Source of the DNA: Acidianus sp. HS-5
GTDB lineage: Archaea; Thermoproteota; Thermoprotei_A; Sulfolobales; Sulfolobaceae
Length of the DNA: 64,000 nucleotides
Assembly: GCF_021655615.1 (NCBI RefSeq)
Contig: NZ_AP025245.1
Location: 1,736,001-1,800,000 of the forward strand
Direction of reading: 5' to 3'
Of the stretch, positions 8,270-18,986 are shown piece by piece. The stretch's first letter is position 1, and each line of letters opens with the position of its first letter. The notes under the pieces were generated by a model that searched no databases, was not told where the DNA came from, and saw only the letters and a program-made list of their open reading frames with translations. A program made the translations under genes and the position numbers.

Positions 8270-9796
8270 ATGAGTTTACTAATAATATCTCTTCTTTACA
8301 TAGGCATAATGCTGATATTAGCAAAATTAATGGAGGAGGCTTTCTCTAGGCTAAAACTTGTACCCTTTGTGGGCTCGATATTCTTAGGAATAATTTTAGG
8401 ACAAGGAGTTCTTGATTTTATAAAAATTAATGAAATAATATCATTCATAACATCCCTTGGAATAGTGTTTTTATTATTTTTGGCAGGAGCTGAAGAAATA
8501 GGATTAACTGATATAAATACAGATAAGAATGTTTTATTTTCATCAATAATTCAACTAGTAATGCCTTTTATTTCGATTTTTATACTATTATTGTTGTTCA
8601 AAATACCTGATGCTCTGCTTTTAGCAATACCTCTAGGAATGACTAGTGTAGGACCCTTGACTAGATTGCTTATTGATCTTGGAATATCTAAGGAGAAAAC
8701 AGGCGTTATGATTTTTTATGAAGGAACAGTGGTTGAAATAACTTCAGTAATAATTTTTGCCATTATTAGCAATTTATCAAAGAATTTCATACTTACAGCA
8801 GTAGAGATTATAGGAATAATTCTCGGTATATTTTTATTGTCGCCTTACATAGCCAGAATCTTGGAAAAGATAGAAGTATATATAAATGCGAGAGAAGTTG
8901 AATTTGCAAGTATTATATCTTTAATTCTTTTAATCTCGTTTATATCTGAAATTTTTAGTTTTAATTCAGCAATTTCAGCACTATTTTTAGGATTTTTGCT
9001 CAGAGACTATTTTAAAGATAGAAAGGATCTTTTGGATAAGCTCCATGGCTTTACTTACGGATTTTTTGAACCGTTATTTTTCGTAAGCATAGGGCTCTAT
9101 TTTACAAAAATAAATTTCTCAATTTTAACCCTAGGTATTATAATAACTCTAACGATTATTACGAGTAAATTCTTAGCAGGGTTAGTCTCGTCGATTATAG
9201 TAAAGACTCCACGTCTAATAAACGCACTAGGTACTTCTACCAAAGGAGGAGTTGACGCTTCATTATTGATCAGTGCATTAAGTTTGAGTTTAATAAATAG
9301 GGTTGAATATTCTTTTGCCGCATTGGCAATATCTATTTCTGCTCTTATAATTCCGCTACTCTTTAAGGCAACTTCGGGTTATAATGTGAAAGGAAAACAA
9401 AAAAGAAACAAAGTGGAAAGTAAAATTTCAAGTATACTACCCAACTTTAAATACGTTACAGTATCATGTGATGAGAATTTAAGGAGTGTAATTCAAAAAA
9501 TAAATGAACTAGGAGTTAATGTAATAATTGTATGCAAGGAGAAAAAGGCTTTAGGAGTAGTATCTACACAAGAATTGCTTGAAATAGAACCTTCAAAATA
9601 CGAAATCTTGAAAGTATGTAATATTGAGCTTCATGAGGTTGTTACACTTAATGAAGATGCGAAAATAAAGGAGTTACTTAACACTTTTAAGGAAAAGGAA
9701 GTTCCAGTAATAGGAATTTTAAATAAAGATGGAGAACTTGTAGGTACCATTTATGAGAGAGATCTACTTAGATTATTATTAACGTTAAAGATTTAA
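8270..9796 (+). CDS. CPA2-type cation:proton antiporter with C-terminal CBS pair
   Basis: A 508-residue protein. Residues 1-365 form a membrane domain of 11-13 hydrophobic segments with the CPA2/Kef features FLAGAEEIGL and TKGGVDASLL. Residues about 390-508 form two CBS motifs, ending with the typical LVGTIYERDLLRLL. CBS pairs usually bind adenosine nucleotides and would gate transport by energy state. The exchanged ion (Na+ or K+) cannot be read. The aldolase gene begins 22 bases downstream on the same strand, and a DtxR-like regulator is divergent. Confidence 0.85.
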   Translation: MSLLIISLLYIGIMLILAKLMEEAFSRLKLVPFVGSIFLGIILGQGVLDFIKINEIISFITSLGIVFLLFLAGAEEIGLTDINTDKNVLFSSIIQLVMPFISIFILLLLFKIPDALLLAIPLGMTSVGPLTRLLIDLGISKEKTGVMIFYEGTVVEITSVIIFAIISNLSKNFILTAVEIIGIILGIFLLSPYIARILEKIEVYINAREVEFASIISLILLISFISEIFSFNSAISALFLGFLLRDYFKDRKDLLDKLHGFTYGFFEPLFFVSIGLYFTKINFSILTLGIIITLTIITSKFLAGLVSSIIVKTPRLINALGTSTKGGVDASLLISALSLSLINRVEYSFAALAISISALIIPLLFKATSGYNVKGKQKRNKVESKISSILPNFKYVTVSCDENLRSVIQKINELGVNVIIVCKEKKALGVVSTQELLEIEPSKYEILKVCNIELHEVVTLNEDAKIKELLNTFKEKEVPVIGILNKDGELVGTIYERDLLRLLLTLKI

Positions 9797-9818
9797 TCCA
9801 CGATTCTTGCAGAGAAGT

Positions 9819-10685
9819 ATGAAAGGATTATTAACAGCACTTGTTACTCCGTTTAATTCATCTGGAGATTTAAACCTAGATGCCCTTAATGTACTTATAA
9901 ATTTTGATTTAACCAGAGGAGTAGATGGTTTTTGGGTTCTTGGAACTACTGGAGAATTTAATATGCTCTCAATAGAGGAAAAAATGCAGGTAGCAAAGAA
10001 GGTAATAGATCTAGCTAAAGGAAAAACATTGTTAGGAGTTAATGAAAACTCAACTTTCAATTCCTTAAAGATTACAAAATATTTTGTTGATTTGGGAGCA
10101 GATGGAATTTTCTCAGTTCCTCCTATATATCACAAACCCAGCGAAAAGGGTTTAATTCATTATTATGAAGATTTAGGCAAATTTGGTGAACAAGTTTACG
10201 TATATAATATTCCATCTTTAGTAGGGTACAATATTCCACTCAGCGTATTACAAAAACTTGTAGAAGATGGAATAATTCAAGGTATGAAATATACTACGTC
10301 AGACTTTGAGAGTTTAATAAATTATATGCGATTCCTTAAGAGCTTAAACAGTAAATTTGAATTTCTATCTGGAAATGATAAATTTATGCTTATTTCATTG
10401 CTTTATGGTGTAGATGGCATAGTGTCTGGAATATCTAATTTTGCCCCGGAAATAGTTTCTCAACTTTATAAGAGCGTAAAAGAAGGTAAAATTCCTGATG
10501 CGTTAAAGCTTCAAGAAACTATAGATAAGCTAGTCGATGTTACTTCTTTAACTGACTATCCGGCAGGAATTAAGATAGCTTTAAGATATAGGGGACTAGA
10601 TATGGGAAGTAGTAGAAAGCCTTTAGAAGAAAATATAACTGCAGACTCTGCAATTTATCATAGTCTAAAGGAATTTAATTTATGA
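9819..10685 (+). CDS. DHDPS/N-acetylneuraminate lyase-family aldolase
   Basis: A TIM-barrel class I aldolase of 288 residues starting at ATG 9819; an in-frame TTG at 9807 adds four residues but is less likely. Visible motifs are GTTGEF, the tyrosine in VYVYNIP and the Schiff-base lysine in GMKYTT. It is a relative of dihydrodipicolinate synthase and of 2-keto-3-deoxygluconate aldolase, but the sequence is not close to my memory of the Sulfolobus KdgA enzyme, so the substrate is left open. The stop codon TGA lies inside the C box of the guide RNA that follows. Confidence 0.8.
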   Translation: MKGLLTALVTPFNSSGDLNLDALNVLINFDLTRGVDGFWVLGTTGEFNMLSIEEKMQVAKKVIDLAKGKTLLGVNENSTFNSLKITKYFVDLGADGIFSVPPIYHKPSEKGLIHYYEDLGKFGEQVYVYNIPSLVGYNIPLSVLQKLVEDGIIQGMKYTTSDFESLINYMRFLKSLNSKFEFLSGNDKFMLISLLYGVDGIVSGISNFAPEIVSQLYKSVKEGKIPDALKLQETIDKLVDVTSLTDYPAGIKIALRYRGLDMGSSRKPLEENITADSAIYHSLKEFNL

Positions 10686-10732
10686 TGAACTCGATGAAGT
10701 ATGAGTTGATGAAATGGAATATCCCCGTCTGA
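10682..10732 (+). ncRNA. C/D box guide sRNA overlapping a stop codon
   Basis: C box ATGATGA (10682-10688), 12-nt guide, D'-like ATGA (10701-10704), C' box TTGATGA (10706-10712), 16-nt guide, D box CTGA (10729-10732). The nine bases directly before the D box, UAUCCCCGU, are complementary to ACGGGGAUA of archaeal 23S rRNA, just before catalytic A2451; by the N+5 rule the methylated base would be G2446 (E. coli numbering). The C box includes the TGA stop of the aldolase gene and the D box ends one base before the stop of the convergent gene at 10733. The second guide is a little longer than usual. Confidence 0.68.
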
Positions 10733-11275
10733 CTATTTAATGTATATTTGAAGATATTTTGTACAAGAATTAACAGATATTGGAATAACTAATAATGAAT
10801 CTTTTTGTAAATTATTTAGCTTTATGCTTACAGAAAGTAATATTTGATTCCCAGTTACGTTTTCACTTAGACAACATATATTATAATATTTCCCTCCTGA
10901 AGGTATATTTACGTTAATAAAACAATTAGTAGAATAAACATGAATTTTTATACTGAAATTTATTTTGGAATTGTCAGAATTAGTATATATATAACTTGGA
11001 GAAATGGCAAAATAAATGTTTTTATTAACGGAAATTTCTGCAGTATATTCTGTATTTAATAATGTAGCGTTAAGCGGAGAGGCTACGGAGTAATACGTTA
11101 TGTTATCTCTAGAATAGTTTATATCTAAGTTACGATGAAATGTACCCAAAGTTATATTAGTAGATCCTCTAATATGAACACCGTAATAAACATCTGCAGG
11201 TATCATTAAGATAACAAAGAATGCTATTATTATAGCAAAAACTAGGCCTATTATAATCATTAATAAAGGATTCAC
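10733..11275 (-). CDS. Membrane-anchored extracytoplasmic protein, unknown
   Basis: A 180-residue protein with one strong N-terminal hydrophobic helix (residues about 4-25), then a beta-rich region with many Asn, Ser, Thr and Tyr residues and three cysteines (one in TNCFINV, a CC pair in YNICCLS). This looks like a signal anchor followed by an outward-facing domain, common among surface proteins of Sulfolobales. No family is recognised. It is divergent from the regulator at 11377 and shares its promoter region with the palindrome at 11318. Confidence 0.55.
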   Translation of the reverse strand: MNPLLMIIIGLVFAIIIAFFVILMIPADVYYGVHIRGSTNITLGTFHRNLDINYSRDNITYYSVASPLNATLLNTEYTAEISVNKNIYFAISPSYIYTNSDNSKINFSIKIHVYSTNCFINVNIPSGGKYYNICCLSENVTGNQILLSVSIKLNNLQKDSLLVIPISVNSCTKYLQIYIK

Positions 11276-11317
11276 AAAATCTACCTATTTTTAAGAATTT
11301 TTATACTTATTCCCTAT

Positions 11318-11333
11318 GTATACAGTTGTATAC
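11318..11333. promoter_or_regulatory. Inverted repeat GTATAC-AGTT-GTATAC, putative operator
   Basis: Two copies of the self-complementary hexamer GTATAC separated by AGTT form a 16-bp dyad. It lies just after a TATA-like TTTTATACTT (about 11299-11308), at the expected transcript start of the winged-helix gene at 11377, and 43 bases before the divergent membrane protein gene. Autoregulation by the winged-helix protein, or control of both genes, is a reasonable inference. Confidence 0.5.
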
Positions 11334-11376
11334 TAACAAGATTTTTATTTTAGTAGATAATATATTTTTTGATAAT

Positions 11377-11790
11377 ATGGAGAGCATTAACAACAATGAG
11401 ACAAGAAAGAGAATTTACTATTATCTTCTTAAGCAAGGAAAGCCCATAGGATTAAAGAAAATACAAAGAGATTTAGGAATTAGTTCACCGTCTTTAGTTC
11501 ATTATCATTTGAAGAAACTTGAAGAGCAGGGATTAGTCAAAGAAACTCAAGAGGGTTATATAATTAATAAAGTTATAATCTCAGAATTTGTAAAAGTTGC
11601 AAATCATCTGATTCCTATTTCAGGCTTTTGGTCTTCATTCTTCTTAACGTCACTAGCTTTAGAAATTATACTCTTGTTATCCGGTAAAATAATTGACTCA
11701 GCAGTATTCGGGTCGATAATTATCGGAATTTCATCGGCTTTAAGTATAAAAGAGCTGATCAGAAAATACAAGGAGACTAAACTCTGGTAA
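11377..11790 (+). CDS. Membrane-bound ArsR-like winged-helix regulator
   Basis: From ATG 11377 the product has 137 residues: an N-terminal ArsR-like winged helix (RIYYYLLKQGKPIGLKKIQ, then SSPSLVHYHLKKLEEQGLV) and two hydrophobic segments near residues 78-98 and 102-118. An earlier in-frame TTG at 11326 overlaps the operator-like dyad and is a poor start. A DNA-binding domain fixed to the membrane is an arrangement often seen in Sulfolobales regulators. It overlaps the convergent gene by 14 bases. Target genes are unknown; the divergent surface protein gene is the first candidate. Confidence 0.7.
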   Translation: MESINNNETRKRIYYYLLKQGKPIGLKKIQRDLGISSPSLVHYHLKKLEEQGLVKETQEGYIINKVIISEFVKVANHLIPISGFWSSFFLTSLALEIILLLSGKIIDSAVFGSIIIGISSALSIKELIRKYKETKLW

Positions 11791-12067
11791 TATAGTAATA
11801 AAGAAGTATTATACTAATTGTCGTGAAAACTGATATTGCTAACGAAGGGTAGATTATGACAGGATTTCTATTGGAGCTCCACATAGAGAAAGCAAACAGA
11901 TCTGATACACTATCTAAGGTTAGAAATACAGAAACTACTAGCAACACTGAAAATAATTTACTCTTGTTGAACTCTCTTTTAAGCCTATAGAATTCAGCAA
12001 ATATCAATATGGAGACTATAACTGATATTAAAGCTAATGAGATATGAATATACCAGATCTCGAACAT
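11777..12067 (-). CDS. Three-helix membrane protein, unknown
   Basis: A 96-residue protein with hydrophobic segments near residues 6-25, 38-60 and 70-93. The first loop is basic (YRLKREFNKSK). No family is recognised. It converges on the membrane-bound regulator gene with a 14-base overlap and is upstream-divergent from the B12-binding subunit gene at 12174. Confidence 0.5.
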   Translation of the reverse strand: MFEIWYIHISLALISVIVSILIFAEFYRLKREFNKSKLFSVLLVVSVFLTLDSVSDLFAFSMWSSNRNPVIIYPSLAISVFTTISIILLYYYITRV

Positions 12068-12173
12068 AAAGTAATATGATGAGGAGGATTTATAAAGAAT
12101 TTACCCAAATCTCACGCTTAATTATAGTCAGAAAAAGTTTAAACATTTTAAACACAATAAACTTCTGAGTAAT

Positions 12174-12582
12174 ATGGAAAAGAGGATAAAAGTTATAGTT
12201 GCAAAGCTAGGTTTAGATGGCCACGATAGAGGAGCAAAGGTAGTAGCTAGAGCATTAAAAGATGCTGGAATGGAAGTAGTTTATACAGGATTAAGGCAGA
12301 CTCCTTCTCAAATAGTAAAAACCGCAATTCAAGAAGACGCCGATGTTATAGGAGTAAGTATATTAAGTGGAGCTCATTTAGAACTAGTTCCGCCATTAGT
12401 TAATTTAATGAAAGAAAACGGATTAACAGATGTGGGTCTAATAGTTGGCGGAGTAATACCACCTCAGGATATCGAAAAACTGAAAAACATGGGCGTTGAT
12501 GAGGTGTTCTTACCCGGCTCAAGCTTAAAGGAAATTGTTGATAAAGTAAAAAGAGTTGCCGAAAAGAAGAGAGGTATAAAAG

Positions 12583-12599
<17 letters not shown>
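12174..12599 (+). CDS. Methylmalonyl-CoA mutase, B12-binding small subunit
   Basis: A 141-residue cobalamin-binding Rossmann domain. The motif LDGHDRG supplies the lower-axial His17, and SILSGAH and the glycine-rich GGVIPP bind the cofactor tail. In archaea this C-terminal domain of methylmalonyl-CoA mutase is a separate subunit and pairs with a catalytic large subunit, which is not in this window. In Sulfolobales the mutase converts methylmalonyl-CoA to succinyl-CoA in the 3-hydroxypropionate/4-hydroxybutyrate cycle. The MeaB gene overlaps it by 17 bases. Confidence 0.92.
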
Positions 12600-13500
<901 letters not shown>

Positions 13501-13501
13501 T

Positions 13502-14140
13502 TCATCTAGGTATAATACCTCTTCGCTTCATCTCTCTAACTACTAATTCTCCCATTCTTGAAAGCCCATAATATTTGTGATGGGTTCTAGTTTCCTTTTT
13601 AGGTTTAGATTTCCTATCTCCGAATTTTATTATTTTAGCCTTAGCTTCCTCAAGTAATCCCATCTTTTCTAATTCCTCAAGTTTCGGCGTAACTTCCTCA
13701 AGAGTCTTGTGTGTTAATTTTGAGTAAGTTAATGCGTGATCAGCGTTCAATTCCTCAGCGAGTCTGAGAATATCCTTAGCTAAATCATCATTTTTTACTA
13801 GGTTAATGTAAGCTTTTATTAACTCTTTTTCATCTAGGTTCCTTAAAAGGTGATCTCCTTCTCTTGTAAGCCTATAGTAAGTATGGTGCTTGTGGACTTC
13901 CGAGCTCAATTTGAATTTAGCTTCAGTGTTTTTTAATGTTGCACCATGAACCCTTTCTATTAATCCTAAAGCTTCCAACTTATCTAGAATATCAATAACT
14001 TCTTCAATAGGTATCTTGGTATTCAACATTATTGATTTTCCGTAATCCACATTGGCTTTCCTTAGATGTTGTAAAACTTGCAAGTATCGCTTATCCTTCA
14101 AAACTTCTTTAAGTTTATCCTTTAATTCCTCCTCCATCAT
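13502..14140 (-). CDS. DUF2250-type protein with two winged-helix repeats
   Basis: A 212-residue basic protein built from two similar halves. Each half has a winged-helix-like region followed by a HHxYYxLxRxG motif: HKHHTYYRLTREGDHLLR near residue 83 and RTHHKYYGLSRMGELVVREM near 184. This looks like an internal duplication. The DUF2250 label is from memory and the DNA-binding role is inferred. It starts within the stop codon of the upstream alpha/beta hydrolase (ATGA), so the two are coupled. Confidence 0.7.
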   Translation of the reverse strand: MMEEELKDKLKEVLKDKRYLQVLQHLRKANVDYGKSIMLNTKIPIEEVIDILDKLEALGLIERVHGATLKNTEAKFKLSSEVHKHHTYYRLTREGDHLLRNLDEKELIKAYINLVKNDDLAKDILRLAEELNADHALTYSKLTHKTLEEVTPKLEELEKMGLLEEAKAKIIKFGDRKSKPKKETRTHHKYYGLSRMGELVVREMKRRGIIPR

Positions 14141-14724
14141 AAGCCCTTCAAGAAGTCCTTTATTTGTGAATTAAACCCTTCAGGATCGTCTAAATAGCAA
14201 GCATGCTGATTACCTATGTTAACGTACTTTGCGGTCTTAACATACTTTAAGATTAGCTCTGCGTTTCTCTTTGGAGAAGTAGTATCATGATGTCCCCATA
14301 TTAATAATACCGGTAATCCGTCTAAGTTTTTCAACTTACTTTCGTAAGAGCTTACTCCTACAGCTCCTACTAATATTAATCCTCCTAATTTCTCAGTATG
14401 ATCTACTGCGTAACCTAATACTGCTTCTCCTCCCATTGATGCTCCCAATAAGATAGGCTTTTCTAATTTCATTGTATCTATGAAATCACCAATAAAACTG
14501 GAAAGTGAAGAAAATCCATCTTCCTCTGATTTTCCAAAACCTGGAAAATCTATTGATATTGCCCTATAACCAACTTCGGCTATTGCGGATACAGTACCTA
14601 CTTCTTTCCAAGTGTAAGCATTAAATCTTGCACCGTGGTGAAGTACAACCGGTTTTCCACTTCCTTCTTCGATGTAATGTATTTTAGCCCCTTTTACTTC
14701 AATGAATTTATCTTCTAACTGCAT
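14137..14724 (-). CDS. Small alpha/beta hydrolase
   Basis: A 195-residue alpha/beta hydrolase. The nucleophile elbow is GASMGG, the acid is probably in WGHHDTTSP, and the catalytic histidine in GNQHACYLDDP. The oxyanion-side HHGARF and DFPGFGKS motifs are also present. At 195 residues it lacks most of the usual cap domain, so it may accept small or exposed esters. The substrate is unknown. It is the first gene of a two-gene operon with the DUF2250 protein. Confidence 0.85.
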   Translation of the reverse strand: MQLEDKFIEVKGAKIHYIEEGSGKPVVLHHGARFNAYTWKEVGTVSAIAEVGYRAISIDFPGFGKSEEDGFSSLSSFIGDFIDTMKLEKPILLGASMGGEAVLGYAVDHTEKLGGLILVGAVGVSSYESKLKNLDGLPVLLIWGHHDTTSPKRNAELILKYVKTAKYVNIGNQHACYLDDPEGFNSQIKDFLKGL

Positions 14725-14841
14725 ACATATATATGCGAATTAAAAAGATATAAAGTTTCTGAAGATTTTGTAGATTTTTAGATAAAAAACAATTTTGACG
14801 AAAAATTAACTAAGATGAATAACGTATAAACATTTTTAAAT

Positions 14842-14856
14842 AAAAATTTATAATTG
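14842..14856 (+). promoter_or_regulatory. TATA-type promoter of the SQR operon
   Basis: An AT-rich element AAAATTTATAATT lies about 30 bases before the ATG at 14884, placing the transcript start only a few bases from the start codon, as expected for a near-leaderless archaeal mRNA. The preceding 100 bases hold no gene. Confidence 0.45.
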
Positions 14857-14883
14857 TTGAAGATATAATAGTAATGATCTTAC

Positions 14884-16109
<1,226 letters not shown>

Positions 16110-16113
<4 letters not shown>

Positions 16114-17039
16114 TAGAAACGGCAGACGTAGAGCTAACAGCCCTTGATGAGATTTTAACTCCTGAAAAATTACTAAGTGTAAATCATGCATTAGAACTCC
16201 TAGAGAAGTTAGATAAACTTGGCATCATAGATGTAGTTAACGGAGTACTTGATGATGAGGAGTACTTAGGGAAAATAATGGGAGCTATTGTAAACGACAA
16301 GACCCTTACCTTGATAAACAACTTTGATAAACTTACTGGGTTACTAGATTTTTTAATGGATGCCGAAACAATGGATAATGTTAAGTATGCCTTAAGTTTA
16401 GTAGGCAAACTTAAGGGTACTGGAATTATAGATCCAATAATAGGAATTTTACAAGACGAGGAATACATGAGCAAAATAATGGGAGCTATTGTAAACGACA
16501 AAGTACTTGAATTAATAGGACAATGGAATAATATTGTAGACCTTATAACTGACTTAACAGACGCTGAAACGCTTTCTGCAATAAAATCTACTGTTGGATT
16601 ACTTAAGGACCTTAATAAGTCAGGGATAATAGATCCTATAAAAGGTATTCTACACGATGAGGAATACATGGGAAAAATAATGGGCGCATTAGTTAACGAC
16701 TTTACACTGAACCTTATATCTAGTTGGAACCAGATAACTTCAGATTTATCTAAAATAGATATGACTAATTTCAAATATTATATACAATTAATAAACTCTA
16801 TTGGAGAGGGATTGAAAGAAGGAAAAATGATGGACACTATAAATATAGTAAAAGATATTGCAAAAGAACAATCAACAGTAAATTTACTAACTGCAGTAGG
16901 AAATGCATTAAAATCTGAGAAAGTAAAACCGATTGGATTAGGAGGACTACTCTCGAGTTTAAGAGATCCAGAAGTTCAGAAAGGCTTAGGAGTAGTTATA
17001 GAGATCTTAAAGAATATAGGATCTTACTACAAGTCATGA
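16110..17039 (+). CDS. DUF1641 repeat protein coupled to SQR
   Basis: A 309-residue helical protein that starts with GTG overlapping the SQR stop. It contains three repeats of about 80 residues, each with a core like GIIDPIxGILxDEEYMxKIMGA followed by VND, centred near residues 40-65, 115-140 and 185-210. The DUF1641 family often lies beside SQR or formate dehydrogenase genes in bacteria and archaea; no function is established. It could dock SQR to a partner or the membrane. The C-terminal third diverges from the repeat. No membrane segment is clear. Confidence 0.8.
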
Positions 17040-17818
17040 ATTAAATAATCTAAGATTTTATCATTTTTTGATGTGAGTACTTGCAAATCGAAAGATCTTT
17101 CTATTTTTAGGTATTTAATTAGACTTGAGGCCCTTATTATCCAAGGTGGGAGAGAAAATAATGAGATGACTTTCTTAAATTCCTCTCCTTTTACATAAAA
17201 AGCTTTAGCTGGAGAGACTAAAAAGACATAATCCACATCAGCTGCAGAAGGAATAGGAGCAGAAGCATCGTTATAAGATTCTATTAATTCGTCCTTATTA
17301 TGTTGAACACAAGAGTCTGCAATATGCCAAGAATTATTAATCATTTCTCTTAAATCATTACTAGAAATAATCTTAGGCTTAAATTTTTCATATAGTTGTT
17401 GTAGGGCATTTTTCACTGTTTGAGGAATTAAATTGAGTTCTGTTGCATAATACTTATCGGCATTTCCACACGAAATTCTAACCGTTACAGGATAACCGTT
17501 AGTCATTAAATTCTTGTAATATTCCACATTGAAGTTTAATATCTCTAAATCAACTGGAGACATAAGTGCAGCAAAGGGATTTATTTTTCTTATGTTCTCA
17601 TTAGTTTCTTCATAGTATTTTAATGCGTCATTTCCAGCTAATATCCCTAGATCATAACTTCTTAATAGCGTGTTAAAACTATACCATGCATTATGGCCGG
17701 CTACTGGTTTTAACGGAAACAATTTTATGCCAACTTCCTTTAATTCTTTTATAAGCATAAGTGAGAAAGTTGTTTTTCCAGAATCGAAAGGCAATAAGCC
17801 ATTTACTAGGATTTTCAT
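17027..17818 (-). CDS. Predicted archaeal P-loop ATPase
   Basis: A 263-residue protein with a P-loop at the extreme N-terminus (GLLPFDSGKTT, residues 7-17) similar to dethiobiotin synthetase/MinD-like folds, followed by FPLKPVAGHN. The rest is family specific and I do not know a defined function. It converges with the DUF1641 gene by 13 bases and is divergent from the proteasome beta gene, a position it appears to keep in other Sulfolobales. Confidence 0.65.
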   Translation of the reverse strand: MKILVNGLLPFDSGKTTFSLMLIKELKEVGIKLFPLKPVAGHNAWYSFNTLLRSYDLGILAGNDALKYYEETNENIRKINPFAALMSPVDLEILNFNVEYYKNLMTNGYPVTVRISCGNADKYYATELNLIPQTVKNALQQLYEKFKPKIISSNDLREMINNSWHIADSCVQHNKDELIESYNDASAPIPSAADVDYVFLVSPAKAFYVKGEEFKKVISLFSLPPWIIRASSLIKYLKIERSFDLQVLTSKNDKILDYLIHDL

Positions 17819-17884
17819 AATGTTCTCATTTTCGTTATCAATTAAAAAGTAAGCTTCAAATACACAAAAAATTAAATAGATAGC

Positions 17885-18514
17885 ATGGAAACTCCTAAGA
17901 TAAAGCCTTGGAAAGGAACTACTACAGTGGGTGTTTTAGCTAAAGACGGAGTAGTATTGGCAGCAGATAGGAGAGCTAGCGAAGGTTTTTTCGTAGCTAA
18001 TAAGATGGTAAGAAAAATTCTATATATTACAGATAATATAGGAATAACTACTGCAGGAAGCGTAGCAGATTTACAATACCTATATTATGTACTAAAGAAT
18101 TTATATCATTATAACTCCATTTCTGGAAATAGACCTACTAGCGTAAAAGCTTTAGCAACATATTTAGCTAATACTCTTTCTCAGACCAAATACTTCCCCT
18201 ACTTAGTTCAGATTCTAATAGGTGGGTACGATAGTCAACCTAGACTATATAACTTAGATTACTTTGGAGATATGACAGAAGAAAAATATGTTGCCACTGG
18301 ATCTGGTTCTCCCGTTGCAATGGGAGTTTTAGAAGACGAGTATAAAGAAGATTTAACAGTAGATCAAGCTATGGATATTGCGTCAAGGGCAGTTCTTTCA
18401 GCAATAAAGAGGGATTCATATACCGGAACTGGAGTTATTGTAACGAAGATAACTAAAACCGGTCACGTGGAAAAGGAAGTATATTTGAGGAAGGGAACTG
18501 TTAATGCAAGTTAA
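17885..18514 (+). CDS. psmB: Proteasome beta subunit, catalytic type
   Basis: A 209-residue Ntn hydrolase. A short propeptide METPKIKPWKG precedes the nucleophile Thr12, which becomes Thr1. Asp17 (in ADRR) and Lys33 (in VRKI) are present at the right spacing, so this subunit should be self-processed and active. Sulfolobales have two beta subunits; the location beside rfcS and rfcL suggests the active beta2 form. The YbhB gene overlaps by 11 bases. The alpha subunit is not in this window. Confidence 0.95.
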   Translation: METPKIKPWKGTTTVGVLAKDGVVLAADRRASEGFFVANKMVRKILYITDNIGITTAGSVADLQYLYYVLKNLYHYNSISGNRPTSVKALATYLANTLSQTKYFPYLVQILIGGYDSQPRLYNLDYFGDMTEEKYVATGSGSPVAMGVLEDEYKEDLTVDQAMDIASRAVLSAIKRDSYTGTGVIVTKITKTGHVEKEVYLRKGTVNAS

Positions 18515-18950
18515 ATCAATTTTTAAGAACGAAGAATTTATACCAATAAAGTATACTTGTGATGGAGAAGATATTTCTCCACCTTTAGAATGGGATAAGG
18601 TTGATAATGCTAAAACTTATGCTATAATAGTTGAAGATCCAGACGCTCCTGCAGGCACTTTTATTCATTGGGTTATTTACAATATAAAGAGTAATTCTTT
18701 GCCGGAAAATGTTCCAAAAAAGGAGAAAATAGAATATGGCTTTCAAGGTATTAACGATTTCGAGTTAATAGGATATAATGGACCTTGCCCTCCTAGGACT
18801 CATGGAGCTCATAGGTACTATTTTAATATTTACGCTTTAGATTCCGAGTTAGATTACAAACCTAAAATTACTGCAGATGAACTTAAGGAAATAATTGAAG
18901 GTCATGTCTTAGATTCTGGAAGCATAATGGGTAAGTACAAGAGGAAGTGA
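18504..18950 (+). CDS. YbhB/YbcL (PEBP)-family protein
   Basis: A 148-residue phosphatidylethanolamine-binding-protein fold. Motifs are the ligand-pocket DPDAPAGTFIHWV and the CPPRTHGAHRYYFNIYALD stretch, typical of the archaeal/bacterial YbhB group. The biological role is unknown. Its ATG lies 11 bases inside psmB, and rfcS follows 36 bases later, so the genes may form one transcript. Confidence 0.9.
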   Translation: MQVKSIFKNEEFIPIKYTCDGEDISPPLEWDKVDNAKTYAIIVEDPDAPAGTFIHWVIYNIKSNSLPENVPKKEKIEYGFQGINDFELIGYNGPCPPRTHGAHRYYFNIYALDSELDYKPKITADELKEIIEGHVLDSGSIMGKYKRK

Positions 18951-18986
18951 ATCCTTTTTAATTTTAGGCAAGAATATTTTGTCTCG

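Noticed and set aside
17885..18514. Loss of catalytic Lys33 in the proteasome beta subunit (ADRRAS)
   Set aside because: Counting from the mature threonine puts Lys33 in VRKI, and Asp17 is also present, so the site is intact.
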